From: Jiangella ureilytica
GTDB taxonomy: Bacteria > Actinomycetota > Actinomycetes > Jiangellales > Jiangellaceae
Reading direction: 5' to 3'
NCBI RefSeq assembly: GCF_004348545.1
Contig: NZ_SMKL01000004.1
Location: 78,949-142,948 of the forward strand
Length of the DNA stretch: 64,000 bases
Part shown: positions 35,458 to 43,500 of the stretch, piece after piece
How the letters are laid out: each line of letters starts with the position of its first letter
Position numbering within the stretch: position 1 is the stretch's first letter
Notes under the pieces: generated by a model
Told to the model about the DNA's origin: nothing
Databases searched by the model: none
Seen by the model: the letters and a program-made list of their open reading frames with translations, nothing else
Program-made: the position numbers and the translations under genes

Positions 35458-35473
35458 CGACGGGGCGACGGCG

Positions 35474-36511
35474 TCAGCTGCGGCTCGCGGTGAAGAAACG
35501 CGTCCGCCCGACCAGCCCGCCGTCGGTGAGCCGGACGCCGTCGGCGCCCTCTGCCAGCCAGTCCGAGGCGATGTCGGACTCGGCGGGACGCTGGGCGTCG
35601 TCGAGGGCGACCAGCGCGCCGTCGTCGAGGGCGGCCGCGAGGAGCGGCAGCGCGGGGTAGCGCGAGCGCGTGCCGACATAGGCAGGCGGCCCGTCGACGA
35701 ACAACAGGTCGATGCCGCGCAGATCGGACCAGGTGGATCCGGCGTACCAGTCGTGCTTCTCCGTGCCGACGGTGACCGGCTCGAGCGGCGCCACCCGCAC
35801 CTCGGCGACGTCGTCGAGGCCCTGCCGCGCCAGCGCGTCGAGGGTGCGTCCGGCGTAGCGCTCGTGGTGCTCCAGTGCCACGACGCGGCCGCGGCCGGCC
35901 CGCCTGCAGGCCAGCGCCAGCCAGACCGTCGAGCTGCCGCTGCCGCACTCGACGATCAGCGCGTCCTGCGGCAGCCGGCGCACCAGCGACACCAGCCGGA
36001 GCACCGTCTGCGGCGACGCCGCATACCCGCCGAACACCGGGACCTCGTCGTCGGTGCCGAGCACGGCGTAGAGGTTGGCCAGCGCGGACAGCTCGCCCAG
36101 CTGGTCCTCGGTCAGCGTGGTGCGCAGGTCCTCGTGCAGCCCCACCAGCTCGTCGTGGCGCACGGCGGCGTCGACGCGCTGAGCGCCGATGATCGCGGCG
36201 AGCGGGCCGCCGGAGGGGTCGTTCTGCCGCCGCCCGATGGCCTCGACGGTGGACGCGATGGTACGGGTGGTCGCGGCGAGCTCCTTGAGCTGCTTCTCGA
36301 CCTTGCGCGCACGCTGTTCGGCCTCGCGGGCGCTGGCTCCGACGACGACCAGCCCGAGGAGGGCCAGGCCGAGCAGGAGCGCGAGTGCCGCCTGGGCGAG
36401 GCTGCCGCCGTCGGCCACGATGACCACGGCGACGACGAGCGCCGCCACCGCGCCGAGCATCCCGAGGAGGGGCCAGCGGGAGCCGAGAAGCGCGCGAATC
36501 GCCCGGTGCAT
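35474..36511 (-). CDS. Membrane-anchored class I methyltransferase, module copy 1
   Basis: A 345-aa protein with two N-terminal membrane helices (PLLGMLGAVAALVVAVVIVA and AALALLLGLALLGLVVVGAS), a short charged helical or coiled segment (about 62-100), and a C-terminal SAM-dependent methyltransferase domain (about 150-345). SAM motif I is LIVECGSGSSTVWLALACRR; then VVALEHHERYAG and LLFVDGPPAYVGTRSRYPAL. The catalytic domain should face the cytosol and could methylate a lipid-linked or nascent glycan, giving a capping or modifying role. The paralogue at 52256-53470 has the same layout with a longer coiled-coil. Acceptor unknown. Confidence 0.82.
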   Translation of the reverse strand: MHRAIRALLGSRWPLLGMLGAVAALVVAVVIVADGGSLAQAALALLLGLALLGLVVVGASAREAEQRARKVEKQLKELAATTRTIASTVEAIGRRQNDPSGGPLAAIIGAQRVDAAVRHDELVGLHEDLRTTLTEDQLGELSALANLYAVLGTDDEVPVFGGYAASPQTVLRLVSLVRRLPQDALIVECGSGSSTVWLALACRRAGRGRVVALEHHERYAGRTLDALARQGLDDVAEVRVAPLEPVTVGTEKHDWYAGSTWSDLRGIDLLFVDGPPAYVGTRSRYPALPLLAAALDDGALVALDDAQRPAESDIASDWLAEGADGVRLTDGGLVGRTRFFTASRS

Positions 36512-36565
36512 CGAATCTCCGTGGTTGATGGTGTCCGGAAAGGTGAAACTGTACCCACCCGTGGC

Positions 36566-37651
36566 TCAATGTGACGTCGCGTGCGCCAGCTTCTCCAGGG
36601 AGTGGACGAACAGGTCGGCGTCGGCGTCCCAGCTGTAGTGCGCGACGACGGCGGCCCGCCCGGCCTCGGCCATGCGCCGTCGTTCCTCGCGGTTGTTCCG
36701 GAGCTCGCGAACGGCCGCCTCAGCAGCATCGACGTCGCCGAACGGGACGACGGTGCCGCAGCGGTGCCGCATGATCAGCTCCGCCGACGCCGGGTTGGGC
36801 GTGCTGATGACCGGCAGCCCGTGCGCCATGTACTCGACGATCTTGGTGGGCCGCGAGTGCGCGTAGTTGGGCTGCTCGTGCAGCAGGCTGAGGCCGGCGA
36901 GCGCGCCCGGCAGCATCGTCAGCGCCTCGTCGTTGGGGACGAACCCGTGCCAGACGACGGCGCCGCCGGCCTGCGCGGCCTCGATGACGGCGGCGCAGTC
37001 CGCGTCGGCCGGGCCGACCAGGTGCACCATGATCTCCGGCGCCAGCCGCCGGCCCAGCTCGACGAGGTCGAGGGCGCCGCGGGCCGCCGTCAGCCGCCCG
37101 AGGTAGATGACGCGCTCGTCGACCGGCGCGCTGACCTCGTCGGGGATGGCGACGCTGTTGCGGACGACGGTGTGCTCCTTGCGGAAGCGGCCGGCGTAGG
37201 ACTCCTCGGCGAGCAGCAGCGGCATGCGGCGCTCGGCGCTGCGCTCGATGACCCGGATCAGCGCCGCGCCGGCGGGCCGGCTGAACCGCGGCAGCCAGGT
37301 CTTCATGCGCAGCGCGGCGGCGGTGTCCTCGTGCACGTCCCACACCAGGCCCGGCACGTCGAGCCCGACGGTCGCCAGTACCAACTCGGGGTCGTGCATG
37401 AGCACGATGTCGTAGTCGCGGCCGTGCTGCTTCAACAGCCGGCGAGCCGTGCGGACCGCGTGGAAGCGGTGCCGGCCCTGCGACCGCGGGATGTCGATGA
37501 CGCCGAGGTCCGGCGGGATGTCGCGGCCGTAGCCGGTGAACGGCGCTGCCAGCGTCACGTCGTGCCCGGCCTCGCGGAGGGCGACGATCTGGCGATGCCT
37601 GATGCGTGCGTCTTCCGGGTCGTGAACCACCGTCAGGACGAGAACGCGCAT
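36566..37651 (-). CDS. GT4 family glycosyltransferase
   Basis: A cytosolic 361-aa GT-B enzyme. The N-terminus reads MRVLVLTVVHDPEDARIRHR and AGHDVTLAAPF, then VLMHDPELVLATVG and VWDVHEDTAAA. The donor-binding half has VIYLGRLTAARGALDLVELG, VVWHGFVPNDEAL, and the EX7E-type motif in PTKIVEYMAHGLPVISTPN. Resemblance to the N-terminal domain of the protein at 3688 suggests a related reaction. ATG 37651 is chosen because it begins the conserved fold; 49 upstream residues in the open frame are basic and unlike any family member. It follows the methyltransferase module on the minus strand with 54 bp between; it is transcribed first and may share the transcript. Confidence 0.88.
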   Translation of the reverse strand: MRVLVLTVVHDPEDARIRHRQIVALREAGHDVTLAAPFTGYGRDIPPDLGVIDIPRSQGRHRFHAVRTARRLLKQHGRDYDIVLMHDPELVLATVGLDVPGLVWDVHEDTAAALRMKTWLPRFSRPAGAALIRVIERSAERRMPLLLAEESYAGRFRKEHTVVRNSVAIPDEVSAPVDERVIYLGRLTAARGALDLVELGRRLAPEIMVHLVGPADADCAAVIEAAQAGGAVVWHGFVPNDEALTMLPGALAGLSLLHEQPNYAHSRPTKIVEYMAHGLPVISTPNPASAELIMRHRCGTVVPFGDVDAAEAAVRELRNNREERRRMAEAGRAAVVAHYSWDADADLFVHSLEKLAHATSH

Positions 37652-37860
37652 GGCGCTAGCCGGCCTGCCCGTAGTCCGTGAGTCGTGCTCCCACCTTGCT
37701 CCCCGACTTCCCATCGACGCAGCCACACCATGATGACGCCGGCGCCCGTGGATGCGTTGCACGGCGGCGCACCACTCGGAGATGCTACAGCAGCACAATG
37801 TGAAGATCGGCGAGGTTGATCGCGAGGACCGTATGACATCAGCCGTGTCCGGGCGACGTG

Positions 37861-37902
37861 CCGCGCGGTGTCCCGGCCCCCCGGTTGCGGGACACCACGC
37901 GG
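37861..37902 (-). terminator. Hairpin after the UGT-type glycosyltransferase
   Basis: CCGCGCGGTGTCCCG (37861-37875) pairs with CGGGACACCACGCGG (37888-37902), with one mismatch in 15 and a 12-nt loop. It lies 4 bp beyond the end of the minus-strand gene at 37907. The rest of the 255-bp gap 37652-37906 shows no gene. Confidence 0.65.
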
Positions 37903-37906
37903 GGTC

Positions 37907-39205
37907 TCAGGTGGCGGTGTTCGCCGGTGCCGCCAGTCCGGCGATGATCCGTTCGAGGCCGGCGGCGCCCGGTGCGGCGGCGATCTGCTCGCCGACCACG
38001 GTGCTTGCGTGCCGGTAGCGGGGGTCGGCCAGGACCTGCCGGACGGCTTCACGGATGTGGTCCGGTCGTGGGCGGTTGATCCGCAGGTCGATGCCCGCAC
38101 CGGACCACGCGACCCGCGCCGTCACCTCGACCTTGTCCTCCGTCCTCCCCGCGACCACGAGCGGGACTCCGTAGGCCATGGCGTAGTGGACGCCGCCGTA
38201 GCCGCCGTTGGTCACCATGACGTCGGTGCGGGGGAGCAGCTCGTCGTAGGGCAGGAAGCTCGCGGCGCGGGCGTTGGCGGGCAGCTTCGGCAGCGTCGTG
38301 GTGTCGCGGCCGCCGGCGCTGACGACGACGAGGACGTCGTCATCTCTGAGTCCTTCGAGGGTCGGAGCGATCAGCTCGTCGAAGTCCTGGTTGGCCAGCG
38401 TCCCCTGGGTGACGTGCACGACCGGGCGGGTGCCGTCGAGCTCGTCCCACCAGTCGGGCTTCTTCTGATCGGTCGGTAGCGGTCGGGACACCGGGCCGAC
38501 GAAGTGCAGGTTCTTCGGCGCGGGGTCGCGCGGATACTCGAAGGCGGGGACGCTGAACTGCACGATCGCGTCGGCGAGGACGGGCCAGTTCATGACGAAC
38601 TCGCGGTTCGCGGTGCCGGTGGCTTCTCGTGTTCTCCGCCGCCAGTCCCGTTGGACGGGCGCGAAGACGACCTTCTCGGCGAGGGTGTGGAGGGCGCCGT
38701 TGCGCAGGCGGCCTGTGGGGCCGCTCCTGGGTGGGAGGCCGAGGCCGTAGGGCGCGGTGTTCCGGCTCTTGTACGGCAGCGGGACGATGCCGAGGTAGAC
38801 GAGCGGCGGTCTGGTTGCTCGCGGGCGGGTCGCGAACGCGCCGGCGGCGAGGAACAGGCTCTCGGCGAGGACGGCATCGGTGTGTTCGCTCTCGATCGCG
38901 GTGTCGACGGCGTTCAGCTGGGCGGCGAGCGGGGCCAGGAAGACCTTCGTCATGTCGAAGCGCATCGCCTTCGGCCCGGACAGCCCCGCCCGGCCCGGGA
39001 AGGCGCCGTTCATGTCGCGCTCGTCGTAGTCGGCTGTGGGTGGGAGGGCGAGGTGCGTGGCGCCGGCCTCCTCGACCGCAGGCTGCCACCGTCGTCCGGT
39101 CAGGAACCGCACCCGATGCCCCTGCGCGACGAGATGCCTGGTCACCGCCAGCAACGGGACGACGTGACCGTGGATCGGCGTGGAGCAGATGAGCACGGAC
39201 AGCAT
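37907..39205 (-). CDS. UGT/macrolide-type GT1 glycosyltransferase
   Basis: A cytosolic 432-aa GT-B enzyme of the GT1 family that typically glycosylates small lipophilic molecules such as macrolides. The N-terminus is LSVLICSTPIHGHVVPLLAV (classical GHVxP), with HLVAQGHRVRFLTGRRW. The donor-binding C-terminal half has VVHVTQGTLANQDFDELIAP and VMVTNGGYGGVHYAMAYGVP, the PSPG-like region. Family members can inactivate antibiotics or finish natural products. It diverges from a TetR-family gene (69 bp between starts), a common arrangement for a drug-inducible modifying enzyme. ATG 39205 begins the fold; the 32-residue longer frame crosses the tetR promoter region. Confidence 0.88.
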   Translation of the reverse strand: MLSVLICSTPIHGHVVPLLAVTRHLVAQGHRVRFLTGRRWQPAVEEAGATHLALPPTADYDERDMNGAFPGRAGLSGPKAMRFDMTKVFLAPLAAQLNAVDTAIESEHTDAVLAESLFLAAGAFATRPRATRPPLVYLGIVPLPYKSRNTAPYGLGLPPRSGPTGRLRNGALHTLAEKVVFAPVQRDWRRRTREATGTANREFVMNWPVLADAIVQFSVPAFEYPRDPAPKNLHFVGPVSRPLPTDQKKPDWWDELDGTRPVVHVTQGTLANQDFDELIAPTLEGLRDDDVLVVVSAGGRDTTTLPKLPANARAASFLPYDELLPRTDVMVTNGGYGGVHYAMAYGVPLVVAGRTEDKVEVTARVAWSGAGIDLRINRPRPDHIREAVRQVLADPRYRHASTVVGEQIAAAPGAAGLERIIAGLAAPANTAT

Positions 39206-39274
39206 GCGGCGACGTCCCCCGGCGTATGTTTGAAGTCGTTCGAGAGTATTGACTACCTCAGGAGGCAAGTCAAA

Positions 39275-39916
39275 TTGGCTGAGGGCAAGCGGACTTATCA
39301 CTCGGAGCTACGCGCCCGGCAGGCCGCGCAGACGAGGCGGGCCGTGCTGACGGCGGCCGGAACGTGCTTCAGCGCGCGCGGCTACGCGGGAACGTCGCTG
39401 ACCGACATCGCCCGCGAAGCCGGCGTCTCCGTCGAGACCGTCAAGGCGGTCGGTCCGAAGCGCGACCTGCTGTTGTCGGCGTTCCACCAGGCCTTCACCG
39501 GGTCGGACAGCCGCGAGCTGATCGCCGAGAAGGAGGTCGGGGTGGAACTGCTCTCGATCTCGGACGGTGACGAGTTTCTCGCCGCCCTGGTCGACTTCCT
39601 CGCGGCCGCCAATGCGGCGTCGAGCCGGCTGTGGCGGGCGTTCACGAGCGCGGCGAACTCCGATCCCGCTCTGCGGGCCGCGCTGAAGGAGCACATGGAG
39701 CGGCGGCGGGTGGACTGTGGGCACGCGATCGACGCGCTGGCGGCGCGGGGGATGGTCCAGAGCTCAGCGCCACGGGAGGTGCTGGTCGAGACCTACACCT
39801 ACCTCGTGGCGCCCGAGACGCACGAACACTTCGTGCTGGATGCCGGCTGGACCCAGGCCGCTTATCGGGACTGGCTTGAACGCGTCCTTCGATCGGCCGT
39901 TCTCACGATTCAGTAA
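39275..39916 (+). CDS. TetR family transcriptional regulator
   Basis: A 213-aa DNA-binding regulator. The N-terminal helix-turn-helix is at about 20-65 (AVLTAAGTCFSARGYAGTSL, TDIAREAGVSVETVK), followed by an all-helical ligand-binding domain. The start is TTG 39275, with GGAGG 9 nt ahead; no ATG or GTG fits as well. It probably controls the divergent GT1 gene and itself from the 69-bp gap. A decayed second copy of its C-terminal coding sequence lies just downstream (39953-40097). The ligand is unknown. Confidence 0.9.
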   Translation: MAEGKRTYHSELRARQAAQTRRAVLTAAGTCFSARGYAGTSLTDIAREAGVSVETVKAVGPKRDLLLSAFHQAFTGSDSRELIAEKEVGVELLSISDGDEFLAALVDFLAAANAASSRLWRAFTSAANSDPALRAALKEHMERRRVDCGHAIDALAARGMVQSSAPREVLVETYTYLVAPETHEHFVLDAGWTQAAYRDWLERVLRSAVLTIQ

Positions 39917-39952
39917 GGCCGTGGTCAGGGTACTTGGTATGAGGTCTGCGAA

Positions 39953-40097
39953 GGATGGTGCAGAACTCGGCGCCACGAGAGTGCCGGTCGAGACCTATGC
40001 CTACCTCGTGTCGCCCGGGATCCAGAGCACTTCGTCCTCGATGCCGGCTGGATCCAACAGGTGTGTCGAGAATGGCTCGGCCGCGCGTCGCGAGTGA
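39953..40097 (+). pseudogene. Decayed fragment of a tetR 3' end
   Basis: DNA from GATGGTGCAGAACTCGGCGC onward closely follows the 3' part of the adjacent tetR (from GATGGTCCAGAGCTCAGCGC in that gene), including GGTCGAGACCTA, CTACCTCGTG, GATGCCGGCTGGA and a matching end. Single-base losses shift the frame (for example after GCGCCACGAGAG), so no frame encodes the equivalent protein. It is a tandem partial duplication or the remnant of a second tetR. Confidence 0.75.
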
Positions 40098-40124
40098 CGT
40101 TGCGGGGCTCCGATCGGCGATCTG

Positions 40125-40574
40125 TCAGATGGCGTGCTCGAGTGCGCGTCGCACTGCTTGCCCGACATTCGGCGGATCTACCGCGTCCAGCGTGATCGCA
40201 AAGTCCAAAGCTTCAAACCCACCCGACGTCCCCTTATTCTCCTCTGCCGTGACTATTAAGTGATCACCGGGCCGCTCGACAGTGACAGACTTGGACGCCG
40301 TCATATACTGCTTGAATGTCCGAATCCCAGCGAGGCTGTACAATCGGCGCATTCGCGGTGAGTTGGAGCCCAATTCGTTGAGAGGTGGGAATGCTATCTC
40401 CTGCGTGCCAGCTTCAAGGGCCTGTAGTACGAGAGAGCCAAGTTCGTCATCTCGGATCGTCGCCGGGACTACAGTAATCCAGTCATTGATTACCCGCGGG
40501 CCCATATCGGTGGGAGAGTAGCTGGCGATAATCAGTGACTTCTCGCGCTCGATGACATTTGCGCTTCCGCTCAT
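40125..40574 (-). CDS. Putative immunity protein to the RHS tip toxin
   Basis: A 149-aa cytosolic-type protein with no signal peptide or membrane segment. It is not confidently assigned to a named family. Its ATG overlaps the RHS stop by 4 bp (ATGA), the usual position and coupling for the immunity gene of a polymorphic toxin. Recognisable stretches are DMGPRVINDWITVVPATIRD and ELGSLVLQALEAG; the 'exchangeable small protein with AL...G near the middle' layout recalls CdiI-type immunity proteins, but this is an impression rather than a match. Base composition is clearly less GC-rich than the neighbouring genes, as is the toxin tip, pointing to acquisition as a pair. Confidence 0.6.
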   Translation of the reverse strand: MSGSANVIEREKSLIIASYSPTDMGPRVINDWITVVPATIRDDELGSLVLQALEAGTQEIAFPPLNELGSNSPRMRRLYSLAGIRTFKQYMTASKSVTVERPGDHLIVTAEENKGTSGGFEALDFAITLDAVDPPNVGQAVRRALEHAI

Positions 40575-43500
40575 TGGATGATCACGATCTCCACATCGAC
40601 ACCTCGCCTTTGCCCATATTCAAAGGACCTGGAAATGGCGTCAGCCTGCGCTTGCGTCCAGTTTGGGGGGACGCCAATCCGTAGTCGTCGTGAGGTTATC
40701 ATGTCCGCGCTGACGCGGATGCCCCCATGGTTGGCCCCTGTGAAGCGCTCGACATCGCGTATGTAGGTGTTCAGGCGACTGGTTAGCCGACTCGATTGCT
40801 GATAGCTCGGCGCCGCGAGATTGATCGTTTTAATGCTTGTGGCTCGACCCCTCTCGAAGATATCGATCTTTGGAAAATTCTGGGGTAGGTTCTGACCAAG
40901 CTGTTGCTCCAATTGTCTGCCACGCAGCAGTGGTTTTTGGTCCCAGACGCTACTGCTCCCCTCATCGAGATTCTTAAGTTTTCGTAGGTAGACGATGAGT
41001 CCGATCGCTTCGATAATCCTCTTGGGTGGTGCTGCGTCGAGCGCGGTGGACCCGCATTCGCTGCTGATGGGATCGCCATTGCTAATGCATGCAGGCAGGT
41101 CCCAAAACGGGATGACCATGCTGAGGACCTGCTTCTCGGTTGCCCAGCAATCACCGAGGCACTTCAGACCAGGAAGCGGTGCCGGGCCCGGGGATGGAGA
41201 TGGCTCTGGGCGGGATTCGTATCCGCCGCCAGAGTTACCAGTGCTCACGTCGCTTGCTTGGGCACCACCACCGCTTTCGAAATAGGAGGGTGGCCGTCCC
41301 TGGTCCGGTGGGTCCTGGTGCCCCGAGATCCCTCCACCGTCCATCTGGACGTAGAGGCCGGTGGGGTCACTTCCGGTGATGGGGTTGTTGCTGGCATATG
41401 CGTAGCCGTTCATCTGCTGCGGGTTAGTGTGGTCGATGATCGGGTCTACGGAGAGGAAGCGGCCGATGGTCGGGTCGTAGGCGCGGGCGCCCATCTGGAT
41501 CATGCCGGTGGCGTCGTCTTCGATGCCGGTGTGGAAGCCGCGGTCGGTCGGGAAGCTCGTCACGCCGCCGGTGCTGCCGCGGTAGTTGCCGAACGGATCG
41601 CGTTCTCTGTTTCTGACCGCGCCGGCGTCTGCGTCGATGGCGGTGTCGGCGGTGCCGTTGTGGTCGCCGAACAGGTCTTGCAGGCCGTCGGATCCGGGGC
41701 TCCGGACGGAGAGGGTCTCGCCTGCGAAGGCGTAGTACCTCCGGGCCGTCACTGCATTGGTGTTGAGGTTCAGCTCGAGCTCGTGGCCGGGCAGGTAGAT
41801 GGTCACCTTGTCCGGGTCGCGACGGACAAGCCGGTCGCCGTCGGCGGTGTAGATGAACGACGAGGGGCCGGCTGAGGTGTTTGCGGTTTTGACCCGGCCC
41901 TCGAGGTCCCACGTGAAGGTCTTGTTGCCGGCGGTCAGCGTGTTGCCGGTGTCGTCGTAGGTGTAGGAGGTCGTGGTCGAGCCGGTGGTCGTCGATGTCA
42001 GCGTGTGCGGCTGCGGGGAACCGGCGGCCGGGTACGCGTAAGTTGTGGTCGTCTCGGTCGGGGTTCCGGTCGACGACAGCCGGGTACGGGTACGCGAGGT
42101 CCGGTTGCCGGTCAGGTCGTACGTGTACTCCTGGTAATACTTGTTCGACGTGCCCGTAGCCGGCGGGAGATCCGCCGTGTCGCAGCCAGTGTCGGTGGCC
42201 GTGAAGGCCTGGGTGAGGCGGCGCAAATAGTCGTACTCGAAGCACTGGATGTCCTGCGTGCCGCCGGTCGGCCGGTCCGCGACCCGGGTGATGTTCCCGG
42301 CCTCGTCGTACCCGTAGCTCACGTTGGAGTAGACCGACTGGTCCTCGCGGTCGATCCGGGACCGGGTGAGCCGGCGGGTGCCGGCGTCGTACTCGTTGGT
42401 CTGCCACGACGCCGTTCCGTACTGGCCCTGCCCGCGACGGAGGATCTCACCGTAAGGCGACCAGATGGTGTCGACGGCGTAGGTGTTGTAGCCGTACATC
42501 CAGTCCTCGGCGCCGGTCGCCTCGTACCGGTGCTGCAGCGTCTCGGCCGGCAGACCGCCGATGGCGGGCATCGTCGTCGTGGCGACAGAGCCGTCCACGT
42601 TGTAGCTGTTAGTGAAGGTGTAGCTCCCATCGAGGAGCGTCCCTTCGGCGGTCGGGATGGTGACCCGGGTCCCGAGGGGCCGATAGGCCGCGTCGTAGCC
42701 GGTGACGGCGGTCGTGTACGCGGCCGCCCCCTCGCGGCGGGTCGACGAGGTCAGCTGGCCGAGCTCGAGCGTGTCGTAGGTCCACTCGGCGAGCGCTGTG
42801 CCGGTGACGGAGCCCTGCCGCGTCGAGGTCTTCCGCCCCAGCGCGTCGTACGTGAACGCGAGGGTCCGCCCTTCCGCGTCGGTCGTCGTCGTGAGCTGGC
42901 CGGCGTCGTCGTACGTCAGTTGTGTGGTGCCGGTGTCGGGGTCGTTCTTCTCGATCTGCCGGCCGCGCAGGTCGTACTCGTACGACCAGACGTTCCCGGC
43001 GTGGTCGGTCACCGTCGCCAGTTGGCCGGCCGGAGTGTAGGTGTAGCGCGTCGCATCGTTGGCGCCCGCGGCCGAGTCTCCGTGGAACTGCAGCAGCCGC
43101 TGCGTCCGGCCGCGTGCGTCCTGGAACACGGCGGTCGGGGTGTCGCCGTTCGGCGGGGTGACCCGGGTGTGGTCGCCGCGGTACTCCGTGACCGTCCGCC
43201 ACTGCTCGTCGTTGTTCTTGAGGAAGGCGGAGATCACGGGCCGACCGGCACCGTCATACGTCGTCTCGGTGCTCGCGGGGACGGTCGTCGAGGGTGCGAA
43301 ACCGGTCGCTGACGGCGGAGAGGAGTTGAAGTACGGGCCGTCGACCCGGACAGCGAGACCGCGCGAGTCGTACTCGGTGTCGACGATCAGCCGGCCAGGC
43401 TCCGCCTCGCTGGCCGACGGGACCTGGGTCTGCTGGACCCGGCCCCAGCCGTCGAACAGCTCGTAACCGATCGCCGTCGCGCCGGTCGGGAGCAGCGTCT

